In this document: piece by piece, positions 39,301-42,408 of the stretch
Layout: every line of letters starts with the position of its first letter
Position numbering within the stretch: the first letter of the stretch is position 1
Source of the DNA: Allofournierella_A excrementavium
GTDB lineage: Bacteria > Bacillota > Clostridia > Oscillospirales > Ruminococcaceae
Direction of reading: 5' to 3'
NCBI GenBank assembly: GCA_019120375.1
Contig: DWVE01000006.1
Coordinates: 12,483 to 76,482 of the forward strand
DNA length: 64,000 bases
Position numbers and translations under genes: made by a program
Notes under the pieces: generated by a model
Database searches by the model: none
The model's input: only the letters and a program-made list of their open reading frames with translations
What the model was told of the DNA's origin: nothing

Positions 39301-40528
39301 TGCCCACCGTGGCGCTAGGCGCCTGAGTCACCTGCAGGTCGATGCGGTCATCGCCGCCGCCGCTGCTCACATTGACCACGGCCACGTTCTCGGTGTGGAT
39401 GACCACATTGTCATCCAGTTCGGTGCCCTCGTATGTAAACTCCAGGGCGTTTTTGATCTGTACCTGCTCTTTGGAGGAGAAATACAGCCCGGCCAGCAGC
39501 ACGTCGAAGCCGTCCGCCATGAAGTTGCCCTGCATGTTGGCGCTGCCGTCCGAAGCCTGACCGTTCTTATACTGGTCGGAGACGATGGAGATGGAGGCGT
39601 AGGGGTAGGCCCGGTCATCCTCGGTGAAGATGACCGAACTGACGGAATTGTCGTTGTCCGCCGGGTCGCCGGGGTCGGGGGCGTCGCCGCCGGTGAGGTG
39701 GTAGCCGATGGCGTCCAGCAGGTCGTTGTAGAGCTGGCTGTTTGCGGAGAGGTCCACGTCGCCCTCGTAGGTGCCGGCGGTGACCACGATCTCGATGTTG
39801 ACCTTTTGCCCTTCCAGTTCGGGCAGGTTGGTTTTGAGGTAATCCACCGCGCCGTTCAGGGCGTTGACGATGGCGCTGTTGGAGGTGTCGTTTTTGAAGG
39901 CTTCGGAATCCAGCGTTTTGCCGTTCACCGACAAAGTGGCGCTGCCCTCCGGCACCATGAAGTCCTCTTCCACTTCGGAGCCGCCGTTGTCTTCCAGAAC
40001 GCTGCCGTCGGTGGGGGGCGCGGTGTCTTCCGGCGCGTTCGGGTCCACCACGGAACCGCCCGCGTCTTCCAGCCCCTCCCCGCCGTCGGGTCCCGTGCCA
40101 TCGGTGAGCTCGGTGCCGCCCGTAGGTTCCGTGCCATCGGTGGGCTCGGTGCCGCCGGTGGGATCCGTGCCGCCCGTGGGCTCGGTGCCGCCCGTGGGCT
40201 CGGTGCCGTCCGTGGGCTCGGTGCCGCCGGTGGGGTCCGTGCCATCCGTGGGCTCGGTGCCGCCGGTGGGCTCGGTGCCGCCGGTGGGCTCGGTGCCGCC
40301 GGTGGGTTCTGTCCCCGCCGGCGCAGTCGGGGGCGCATCCGCAGGCTCGGTGCCGGTGGGCTGTGTGCCCTGGGTCACAGGCGCGGCAAGGCCGCCGCCC
40401 GTCTGGGCAGCGGCGTCTTCGGCATGAACGCTGACAGACAGGAACAAAGCTGCCGTCAGTGCGGCCAGCAGCGCAAGAGCGCGCTGTGCTCCCTTCTTTG
40501 CGTTTTTCGCTGTCAAAGAGTCTCTCAT
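15368..40528 (-). CDS. Giant secreted beta-repeat surface protein, 8386 residues, membrane-anchored
   Basis: One uninterrupted frame of 25.2 kb. The ATG at 40528 follows AAGGAGG; the in-frame ATG at 40558 does not. Residues 1 to about 38 are a signal peptide ending VHAED. A Thr/Glu/Pro/Gly linker of TEPTGG-type hexapeptides follows (about 68 to 150), then a beta-helix-like region with RTX-type turns (GGDGDDVITL). About 5000 residues of roughly 50-residue repeats rich in Ala, Val, Gly and Asn come next, like LktA/filamentous-adhesin beta-solenoids. Later parts include a Gly/Asp/Thr repeat zone and a coiled coil (about 7867 to 8000, Q/E/L/A-rich). The end is a Cys/Trp-rich transmembrane segment (about 8343 to 8373) followed by RRRK. 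No LPXTG motif is present. A role in adhesion or cell-surface structure is inferred. A TPR gene and a two-component system lie upstream on the same strand. Confidence 0.85.
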   Translation of the reverse strand: MRDSLTAKNAKKGAQRALALLAALTAALFLSVSVHAEDAAAQTGGGLAAPVTQGTQPTGTEPADAPPTAPAGTEPTGGTEPTGGTEPTGGTEPTDGTDPTGGTEPTDGTEPTGGTEPTGGTDPTGGTEPTDGTEPTGGTELTDGTGPDGGEGLEDAGGSVVDPNAPEDTAPPTDGSVLEDNGGSEVEEDFMVPEGSATLSVNGKTLDSEAFKNDTSNSAIVNALNGAVDYLKTNLPELEGQKVNIEIVVTAGTYEGDVDLSANSQLYNDLLDAIGYHLTGGDAPDPGDPADNDNSVSSVIFTEDDRAYPYASISIVSDQYKNGQASDGSANMQGNFMADGFDVLLAGLYFSSKEQVQIKNALEFTYEGTELDDNVVIHTENVAVVNVSSGGGDDRIDLQVTQAPSATVGIGNSDPLAIFDAVKDIYNASQSSSTGEVVQDTANKFALAIKERVQELIADIENRTMTKVNVNTGDGTDDLLIRLVNSTNVYAGSGIDPRTGDFMALYNFDIDLGGTDLTVDLGAGVDTMSVTGGLTMVNGRNLYQEFSQLISKYGLQEDQLQHRSKYVISGGDGDDVITLDTTSAFHDVFGLDVTINEEADGGYDRLHLTGNLAAKYVYNGEDILGDVPFEERIYKTEDGLHLNAQSVIRLLPDLSIDIVEELLNTVALRQGMDIHFGDGLDAVTDRLENKRTIDLGNVPTAEFTPQDFTDYVVCRALDPTVDVTVNLVAAVRGMATYLSNLLVEASGKITVEKLLADGLTVILQAPEVEILGPVSGEHILILAEAEDPDVLAEDALTVTVAEDELSGTSMEYGVGLYEASPTVRIVVAEGASLNAAGVVDLIASIRQTSGMVDVMAGVASNFPNFVIVKQPTAEILLHGSITAAQGPIHALASTLVNFDCAELLSYIPLSFAWGQARTTLLVDGDAKLTSGAGTALRTDSEVYISAVDKGSFPKALLSLSSAVAIAETETIVTDAASITAGGDVLLDARSRLETEAASVAGPTDIARMKPKSGVFVAVSIALGRTGVYVGNYGEVTDSTASVVSTGGTVRAEADSLIRNRTYAISSPISVYVDEYGNPTFTQQPTQKQSLRSMVSLTESVLGMRTGTSGTPAWALSKITGSNTLGSLFNKGVAETDPDQDVARTQAMGALALAVIDNDILALIDTAGVVSAANGVQLHAYGETTSQTRADGSLYNNSTIAVIPGFGKVQITKDPTNTAAGIAVNVTSFTHNAAARIEQGVVAAGKALAVTVENRRVDSSAIAKSGHIPPAETAMLGGAITVHVITLNSKAELAPTAEYRLGEGAGLTVVSRVADSRLETVADASGKRARRSLGMLPLEDEKSYSRSSVGVGAGIAVAVTGIDVIASVPDGVVFLALDGTKPADAAFGNVTVDSYYMGSERVFAAAGSAGGTSVTPVSATSVSGVYVLSELGEAAGQGVDAAGDVALTAQNRMIRFLTADAASAGTNVGLGAAVAVGVFNDSAESLLKRRAKAGKNISVAAQSVSRVTQTVKASVKGAPAAGGSTGQDAGSAGASGTEGLVGGTITPGGSTSSGDGSHLSQADQTADQKLNNGKALAGRVNTKNVNTASVEKAAASRSPFETMEGSIQVAAAIAVNLQTNISRALIADVDASAGADITVISRNDTDAKITSNAGTTNSYVGVGAAVAVNMVDHQNIAQVGKGKLTAGGNITVAAEIYEKAQADLLDKAYDLLVDYMLQTGHLEELLGAVGDNALTTSTEYIFLTLKDKENLTDEEKQTLAKAIEEMIAIALWQQDLKEEEWVKVGDVVVDGAGQRTLTELLEELIFAAYQADNNTPLTMDHVYGLEQYVIAQVIASYTGAENPYAEYGAQWGYETLTADLVSELQTMMAYAAEKRVLGYELMSILLQLAQGGSPALTEEQKQAVDELLGVTGATEEEKQAQRIQAAKEYQSVLTEQIKASLTGNTNTADQNAKLYSDALTAYIEDVFAVMGEESNWMPYLGDGNRLQVPVLDKISAEMTQLGFAVNDLYEAFAALLTTKFATGSELDGVGHTISTQAVSGVGASSVGVAGSAAITIINAVSSATIAGRDAAASEPDITAGGDIRVEANEAQKVYTTASASADKSLGMAAKAATARKPGSSVGVGASFATNLIDAVVTAMIGTETTAGDAVTTLGNRVIRAASLAILANFRDDVDTVSVAGSDPIARRDKAFEYIPTLGSATNKQLAQAAASGTNTKGISFDAGVAVAVVNNIVKAALLSGGSLTTTNSVDTLETAIVTGQNAQGEDIFAMANVLVQALYGGDSYTGVSAFAAGSRAAVGAAVGVSLVDSDITASLEADTAAAGSVRVHSATDVTDESYAMATSIGADLDRLLEKFREGLNYISPGAAETSTIRNKIVAATNKMGAVKLQEKANQVSGSIGGKLDAVPYSSNLLKAFGLDLTKATSKTSGLDASVSGSGAQVAGVQPQTSSLNVAAAIALAFTEHHTLARILGNVTSQTGDVQAKAENVVNFRNRATGATVTTAPQGANTVAAAVAVTLNENTAEANVASGVTLNAAKDVSVTADTTQNLTGNYPGYMSAQAVAASIATGMQGTLGVAGAVAVLTDKADTLALVGDNVTINAGGDVRVAAKDLSKLAIRALGANIGAQTVGVGAAFAMLHSFSNIHAQMGDNLTAQANSLTVTADRPLVDESMYQFPFDWSDLLTVANQDATVGETDKGLMHITLPDDLAHIRQIKVECTLGTDDLLDVLDMINYLATVNYYVEAVSGSLHHGAAGAANVAGTVAQLLAENSVLASIGDNAALTLGGDLTVRADSSAESRVIAGSASLGTAKAGVGAVVSLAQMNDKAEAKVGSGQAGRAINAAGDVTVAASAKNILWDVATADAVTGSALLTLGGGFNLVESSAAALASVGDGVTVNAAGSFAVDADNDFELALIAANMGLAAGSANVAAGGTVAWTDIHNETGARVGDNTVVKADSVALTADSADRVMEILASASGAPSGTANAAATLAYFATSSETMALAGSGAYLEALSGDVLLHAFNESDLLAALVSLSATGSSTAAAGATVLVQQFGQKAHAGAGVSENGAVTGQSATLIARKGKVLVESKANNRSLAAGAALAPSGSTTLDLAGTYVHNEFASEAVSRLGDNTRAEAWDSIGILADADNLVVSGAGAVSGSGSTTAALGGSATTVIFKNVVQALAGEHCDLTAYALNTGSDAGIQTANRQDRRRGVVVHAHSAEEIYMAAVAGSVTGSSTANLVGVADTLLVQNIVNAHVGNNSRVSAGLNSAEKKDVDGDGQSDDSHGEGEILVEAKDDTFVVNFGGALSASGSATASLGGTVVTILFEKQVSAILDGGDSEVHAEKSITVDADSIDEMFLLAATFGVTGGTVAAGGAGNILLFENAVKAHLGGRITSGGDVNVTADTLIDLYNVALSVAGASTAGVSGAAVVTSFKGLAEAVLLAGSSVDTTGKLNILANSKEFITADGAGISGGGTAGVSGTVDVILSENTVLAIVQDNADGTKPLIRASSITLDALDDYQLIGVAASAAFGGTAGAGVTAIVTLADNQVAAGIGSNYAVQTLTGGVLVSALSKRDIRTYAGSVGAGATAGIGAVIMALVVGGKLDDDTAKALAEHFHPADLLAGMEEKAPAGAKGVYDGHDAAWLSEALAGSGNRYSDVPVDDEYDGADQYVSEDFNKDHTVTQNADGTVTAGEPGADLTVTPVGSGSSDADEAYKIYEGFKNVASAAFTRAFIGAGTTVTSAGGITVRATDRLNASLGTVAFGASGAVGVGVGMAVAILNGTVEAWAGEGSVLSAKGDVTIEAVAESPLLAGGDLSGDDRENIDFLNSQSEEFNVSDLTIHAVSVSGGAAGTAGVGVALAVVHLGSSVSARLLGSVEEANALAIRAVNDYQHIVAATLGLGGGMAGVSASVAVTVFDGNTRASVEGAGSLRDVADIRVETQVNNTAASAAAGIAAGMGAVNAGAAVAINKSLVETFIAQGVSIGGSVRTPDITLNALVNSDAKAFTLGVAGGAVAVGAAVALAKTAPTVRTYIGAAPDADQFVAPGTINAGSIAIQNDVSTTAESYAANVTGGAVGVTAQVLLVFNTANLFAGLDRVNVNAGSVTVDSALHASGRAYVASLTGGAVAVGMVVSTVLLQAGNIAQVDVTGVEMNFADLSVTTGRQNDQNTSSAEALALAAEAGAVAVGLNAAVADNNTKNIARILGGKEAGSHLLNVTGALAIGSFGQATANAQVWGVNAGGISVLGSAAVALLRAEQQANVDGGNITAGSLTARSGLNEGLDHMKYVDLDKLPGGNIVAAPAEDVDASEENAAVFAGLITGSGGAVSAVVNVAAAYGRALTQAVVAPFSLTLSGKADVFAGGTANVLAQSFNQSAGAITAAVIVNTAYSQSEFAAILDIPAGSSVTAGNVSVATDYTASAVAALAPSAGGADLSGAALQVNVGVANADSRGTAAVTGAGLLTAGALSVTGQGVATSRAYSVTPVASLTAVKIAANVLVALLDAENLAYIQGVEVENAAITVNARLNAADGQGASALLANNIKGSGVSVSLASARSNTAVALNRSVNKAFMDSVKVTAGAALSVIATANSLASASAADPGTSVELLSLGVNVIVARADGTFAAYINMAEDRPVSAASVTVTNTYNARAEAVSRQPNQGVGLLDAGTNVAYANAGAVAEAAIKGSAGSVTTGGAVSILLTGKAVADALIAGTKVNVQGAELAVNVVNAIVSACQQAYIGQPEGGAASAVNVTAMGGISIRASLNDGAETGAKAVVGSNGSDSSVAVSIIGGKASEANARMEGASSAHIRTTGSIVTAGQLALLNAARSWAKADIADASVDVTLVNATLLLTEAVAGGNFKALAQTGALSAGSVDIQNVYYAESHSATGPAGGVGVNLVNTDANRADAETSATADASLKVTGSASVTNSVNIKNLGYLLAEALGRTRKVNVSGVSIAVTVVDAVLKGGQTADARFDGEAVIGGQLNVNSEIVRSGGYGTATAQAGGSGGADVSLVGAGVNDVTAQSATTNTASLTGAGTLNAGSVSVRAKSLTEAEATAKSGVSVGLVLLGSLNASSSTHDKVDVLVEGITVKTSGAFTAEAVGNTVSEAVAASEGGGGLVTAGVNTATAKVGGSSAAPQTVRVTVKRSFIEAARDVTLRAYNTGDARANIERGLNIAAGSLTVSVLPTNAWYDTGVDVLEDAVVRSTGGSVSVLSEDAPKGRSEARGTTIGIGVNASVTYGENTADTTNTIRVNGTLDAGEALTVEAVSAAQLNAATYADGGGFFSGTTLWSKNTLNRAVSILIGDNSTLLANYGDLVVSAAGGTRDSIITRSEVSSGGVVALGTATALVNIDNDVKVQIGKNALIRARFSTVNIFADASQAGVETNVSADASGLGVAPNSTANVNTSLDADVVIAGTAGERVVIEGRDVEIIARNGELDIYTYTYAKGSALGAAVNALSNPKTTLTADVNIAGADVTGHDSLHIYASTKPAYRDANIDVRATIQLNAAGEALAKAGGSTTAHSNTVLGSGVILRGATVAVTRYGFDRSRIRRDARKGGFIIKETSTSHPFTSDGTVAVNGGTALYLGDAAGGVYIDISEHKGQLTVREVGVKEPDSYYTVNGNTVTLRDISNNLPGVADFTHDGKNASGSVIVYNQAVLPRVIITNSSGFDVQLNGIYVSNSGFIQPSVFGISHTINNVAYDKPEVRTEFSGTGGVQVSGFVSNTDGHVEFVWTGEEGGALTGVDSVADISSGATVSPVWAHDLLVKGAASVGTADQAFNAYVFSGSNGVVNIEASGDVFVNIVPVTLIIVDKDNKELERHDDPVYIERVVSLNGNVEMDLKEGVQATMIAGTTTVTIPVPGTLSYITTVTVELASDYTLTGKDVLDYYLQGYDAAERLYRYLLPNGTLFYMDAWGNVSRIEEGGAETAVGDFEFVKDASGNVVEIKLSEGISINLSTGYLTVEEDASYEVLLEAISASWFTSKGLLQGGGEARIRLVTAETVTGPGGENLTDEDTLKEMDVQVILALSTADIDYYYLSGLQPTMDAITGASDKTYYYFLLHDKKSDSLRFYAFTGGSTETQDVEQVNKDTFNREHLNISDGRPVTNTLSDGVTYYESAFDEEARLHEQRWGTHLSKVRDDASADPFTVPNFLGTGYEVVWNYDNTMTIGGAAIGLVYIPGLGYTVAPGQTLSGDAAGLYQALSGVYWMPNVERTVESSVEVDGITYTANGKENGRDVFHFAEFAWTRLNNNPDKPTTQKYSVDTYTMYSYSLQFTYVKMQPVTSSLSTEYYTSGVKYTGFGKEVYESPDGTLYEHYDVIRDEYTGKLTPEAEYRLISQVYYMKNAAGSRVTVDGQEIWSYLSESTAQTVNGKTYFLVDSHSGSGLYLEKDAQSGAFTLVRQSTSAPETVLPAEENYQHDTGKVTFTFEVEGEDVTVTLTPDNAATGETEYEDQTGSDGKTYTIVYIPGEDGAAGKWYLRTTGETGTTTDTGLDDPAKVLADTGCAVLNRYVYDASGNPTAGTTGFLLDGAQAYIDFTPGRNKTGVNYQIGTLNGEGTLVPNASGLYVIWDGSRYLLFDPATMFEIYDTENSGLAAELVENKEATGNTLLRTEDGTVFTNAAGETVYLNQMEKGSYSTAEDVSDGLLILRPGSPVGDDEEPTVLVMGPLEDIPVKEITLPANNQVNGGGYRVTDTLYLTKSGLVLTLVLNADGQVTFSAKFDGVTYTSDKIVATDLGDLGTLREYTLNEEGKRVYTVNGKTAAYTLNGDQLSYIDENGQLVVLTPEESMAILYEAMPENNDASITIKAGEEVYLERLTDQIAKDLAGNYYYSENGESRWVKADFTQQTGSKTYNYAGEDHEHQLKGTVSVGGTVYLTISEAVDTNETSATFGRTILYYELDQKEILVGSDGSVTLLGENSRTLKLEPNAEVEYLFGYVSAGEDLDGTDPANKKSVTIQLSNEKGSLVDGDTVTGHEDDTDIRTNGGDVIILVPKSAAGTIGTALDALEIDMNGGALVIRSYVPGQEPVDEIVMDTFINSKEDVTLKPTVVDGAEFHVDTEGSITGETLDVVNGGTADLDADGSISMGDITADGGSTVDFDAGENASTGDLELTDGSEMDITAGGSAGTGDVSVSDSRLTIDAEGPVETGDITAGDGSTVDIDAGEDYTGGDLELTDGSEMDVNAGGSAAIPTATVDDSTLTAQTGDDFRFERITGVSGDGKNTNVTIYAKGVVGRLLPDGKDAVISFGEGANDSNATLSVSGEKSVGEADSRLQLDIPETLTMRIPKAGDIWIDGIVEGEKDAEQFTGRGEDGTMLTGDVIDAMEGDDTIVGVELNAQTPEEIAALLLERALDEADATGKAEQLLKDITAALEKTLTPALGTEEAFEEALEKLDTTPEAIEKALKELDELLQALEEANDPADPDEPKDPADAAQQEQNRKRLRQLLDELLVLTLRVPEADEGEDQPGEEPGQDEPLKALMADEDLIPLYWAALTDEEKLALVEEKLWEKVEYPEPAEDDRDFRDLTLAIGESTGAASVTNKGSITITQNEGTFTAREVVSGYENVTITAPDIAGVEGFTNVTGTDLVLTALTDSIRDLTIDQRDWVEHTVVDVSELQKAPDAMPAAGSWTIIRNSVTGLLEMNFFIDFTTISVDDHDLATTLTATAAGDISITEVQGDLGLAKAESTGGGSIDLTASHGSLLDTNASPDGLNLSTTGSASLTAEEGVIGSAEAPLNVAVGETLTTLSRGDTWLTSPEDLTLIADVLDENARLDVVGDKDLTVSNTEGDLNATRLHAGGDLSVNSPKGSTHVNELKAGGTLSMDSAGNITVDEALGDVTVNTVKAGGDISLNIQGELKDVATDPVKDLAEAQAEAARAEAEQKALEQQLAARQEYLDALESQQKDLQQQLADLEAEHKELEEQLQQALQQPEPDQAEVARLEKELAKLEGEMDEIQQQLNDLETERQPHEAEKQAIEAALDQAKREAEAARKALEDAQKALEGAPDASITAGGNVDILLENGGSVGEEGNALGVDMGGVLTIAAGEDETLKGVWLESPSDKPLNIAPLEAEETIVINTAGGIAPAGSTDPDWNGLDFTAPDLTLNSTAGDTGTKDRPIETMADRISAMGDNVYIHNHKDTELGEIVADETANITSDGNITAGSEPGDKVVAGDAELTAKGDVGSEDAPIRIEAGEVSAQGGSVHLESEGDVVVDTIVAGKDVTIRTDGSVTDKGTADAITSENLTIEAGGYIGTKDNPLNIHVWGKVDLTAGIPWIYVINSYIHSEKPWTDSSKPVTELVQVLTEQTRRRWTADDEPEPAEKPQDENADDEVPKAPPEQQQTSGGICWCCWLCLLLIILVVILLAVVLWLLWLLWRRRKEEEDETAAK
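40085..40325 (-). repeat. 18-bp tandem repeats encoding T-(E/D)-P-T-(G/D)-G linker
   Basis: About a dozen 18-bp units (consensus GGCTCGGTGCCGCCGGTG on the forward strand) encode hexapeptides TEPTGG, TDPTGG or TEPTDG. They lie just after the signal peptide of the giant protein. Copy number could change by slippage. Confidence 0.8.
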
Positions 40529-40591
40529 GGAAACGCCTCCTTCGGCCCCGGCGCGCACCGCGCCGCGTTCTTCCCTGTTCGGTTTTCCCGT

Positions 40592-41626
40592 TTATTCCGT
40601 GATGGTGTTCAGCAGGTCTTCGGCCTGCGCGCTGATGACCGGGTCGGCGTCCGCCCCGTCATATCCGGCGGCAAAGGCAAGATCCCCGGCGGCCTGCTCC
40701 ATGTCCGGCTCGCCGCGCATCAGCTCTGCCGCGCCCCGCCCGTAATGGCTCATCTGCAAAGAGCTTTGCTGCTGGATGGAGCGGCTGTAGTAGTCCACCG
40801 CTTCATCGTAGCGTTCCAGCAGCAGGCAGCACAGCCCGGCGTAGTAGCAAAGGGAGTCGACGGTGTCATCCAGCGAAAGGGCCGTCTCAAAAAATTCCAG
40901 GGCGCCGGCGGTGTCCTCCCTTTGCAGCTTGGCCAGCCCAAGGCCGGCGAACAGCCCCGCCACGTCGGCGTTCTGCGCGCCGCCGTTGGCCTGCAGCCAG
41001 ACGGCGTGTTGCAGCGCCTCGTCGCTCTGGCCCTGGGCCAGATAAAGCTGGGCCAGCAGCAGCCGCATATCTGCCGCGGCGGGCTGCAGTTCCAGATAAC
41101 TTTCCAGGTCGGCGGCCAGAGCCTGGGTGTCGCCGCTGCCCGCGTGGAGCTGGGCCAGCACCAGATAGGCGTCCGCCAGGCCGGGGGCCATCCGCACCAC
41201 CTGTTCCATGGCGGTTTCGGCCTCGTCCGCCCGGTTCAGGATGGTGAGCAGGCAGCCCTCCTTCAGCAGCAGTTCCGCCTGGAGGGTGGCGCCGTATTCC
41301 GGCTCGTAAAGTTCAAGGCAGCGCTGAACGCATTCCAGCGCCTCGTCGTATTCCTCGGCGGCGATGTGGGTCTCGGCCAGCCGGTAGTAGTCTTCCAGGC
41401 CGTCGGGCCGGGTGAGGGTCTGCAGCTTGGTGCGCAGCCGCCCCAGCTGGGAGGCGTTGACGTAATCGGTCTGCTGGGCCAGGTAGGTCTTGGCGGCGTT
41501 GCTCTCTTCCGCCGATATCTTCACGGTGATCCAGCTTTGGGCGCCGAAGGTGAACACGAAGGCCAGCGCCAGAAAAGCGGCGGCCCAGCGGACCCACGGC
41601 TTCAGCCTGCGTTTTTCCTGTTTCAT
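40592..41626 (-). CDS. TPR-repeat membrane protein
   Basis: The product is 344 residues; the ATG at 41626 has GGAGG at 7 bases. A basic N-terminus and one membrane segment (about residues 14 to 36) leave the remainder outside the membrane. That part is a string of TPR-like helix pairs, for example YDEALECVQRCLELYEPEYG and YDEAVDYYSRSIQQ. TPR proteins are scaffolds for protein assembly. The gene sits 63 bp upstream of the giant surface protein, on the same strand with no terminator between, so a shared transcript is likely and a role in its export or assembly is plausible but unproven. Confidence 0.75.
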   Translation of the reverse strand: MKQEKRRLKPWVRWAAAFLALAFVFTFGAQSWITVKISAEESNAAKTYLAQQTDYVNASQLGRLRTKLQTLTRPDGLEDYYRLAETHIAAEEYDEALECVQRCLELYEPEYGATLQAELLLKEGCLLTILNRADEAETAMEQVVRMAPGLADAYLVLAQLHAGSGDTQALAADLESYLELQPAAADMRLLLAQLYLAQGQSDEALQHAVWLQANGGAQNADVAGLFAGLGLAKLQREDTAGALEFFETALSLDDTVDSLCYYAGLCCLLLERYDEAVDYYSRSIQQQSSLQMSHYGRGAAELMRGEPDMEQAAGDLAFAAGYDGADADPVISAQAEDLLNTITE

Positions 41627-41693
41627 CCTTCGGCCTCCCTCCGCCCCCTGCGGGGGCATACATCTCCGTTTTTATCTTACCAATCAGAAAGTT

Positions 41694-41731
41694 AAAAAAA
41701 GAGAGCCTTACAAAATTGCAAGGCTCTCTTT
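41694..41731 (-). terminator. Terminator after the response regulator
   Basis: AAAGAGAGCCTT pairs with AAGGCTCTCTTT (12 bp) and is followed by seven T on the reverse strand. It separates the two-component operon from the TPR/giant protein genes. Confidence 0.8.
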
Positions 41732-41742
41732 GAAAAAAACTA

Positions 41743-42408
41743 TTATAATTGCTCAAGCAGGTATCCGCCCCGGAGGGAAGCGATCTCCAGCCGGGATTCT
41801 TCGCTCCTCAGTTTTTTGCGCAGGCGGGAAACAAGAGTCCACAGGGCGCTGTTCTCCTGGTCCGCGCCGTCGCCCCACACCTCCCGCGCCAACTCGCTGC
41901 TGGGCACCCGGCGCTCGGCGTTCTGGGCCAGCAGCAAAAGCACGGTGAACTCCTTTTGGGTGAGCTGGATGTCCTGCCCGTTCACGAATCCGGTCAGAGA
42001 AACCGTGTCCAGCCGCAGGCATCCGTAGGAGACATGGCGGCGGTTGTCGTTTCTCTCCCGCAGGCGGGCCTCCACCCGGGCCACGAACACCTCCAGGTCA
42101 TAGGGTTTGGACAGATAATCGTCGCCCCCGGCGCGAAGGCCCTCCACCACGTCCTGGTTTTCACCCAGGGCGGTGAGGAACAGAATGGGCACATGGTACT
42201 GTTTTTTCAGCTCTCGGCACAAATCCAGACCGTTTGCGTCGGGCAGCATGATGTCCAGCACGATGAGGTCCACCGGATGCCATTGAAGGTGCCCGCGCGC
42301 CTCGGCGGCGGTGGACGCCCTCAGCACCTCATAGCCCCGCAGGCCCAGCACTTCGGCGTTGATGCGCAGGATGTGGGGGTTGTCCTCCACCAGCAGGATG
42401 GTGTTCAT
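41743..42408 (-). CDS. OmpR/PhoB-type response regulator
   Basis: The product is 221 residues. The receiver domain (1 to about 118) has the acidic pair E8-D9, the phosphoacceptor D52 (LDIMLPD), T in LFLTA and K in LSKPYD. The C-terminal winged helix (about 130 to 221) has the trans_reg_C pattern LTQKEFTVLLLLAQN and ALWTLVSRLRKKL. Its start overlaps the stop of the kinase gene by ATGA, so the two are coupled. The nearest candidate targets are the TPR and giant protein genes directly downstream, but no operator is identified. Confidence 0.93.
   Translation of the reverse strand: MNTILLVEDNPHILRINAEVLGLRGYEVLRASTAAEARGHLQWHPVDLIVLDIMLPDANGLDLCRELKKQYHVPILFLTALGENQDVVEGLRAGGDDYLSKPYDLEVFVARVEARLRERNDNRRHVSYGCLRLDTVSLTGFVNGQDIQLTQKEFTVLLLLAQNAERRVPSSELAREVWGDGADQENSALWTLVSRLRKKLRSEESRLEIASLRGGYLLEQL

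Noticed and set aside
40085..40325. Possible CRISPR array
   Set aside because: The 18-bp units are contiguous with no spacers and encode an in-frame hexapeptide linker; they are protein repeats.
15368..40528. Giant gene as a mis-assembly or fusion of several genes
   Set aside because: A single signal peptide at the start, one membrane anchor at the end, gradual change of repeat type and no internal start signals argue for one protein, though only long reads can prove it.
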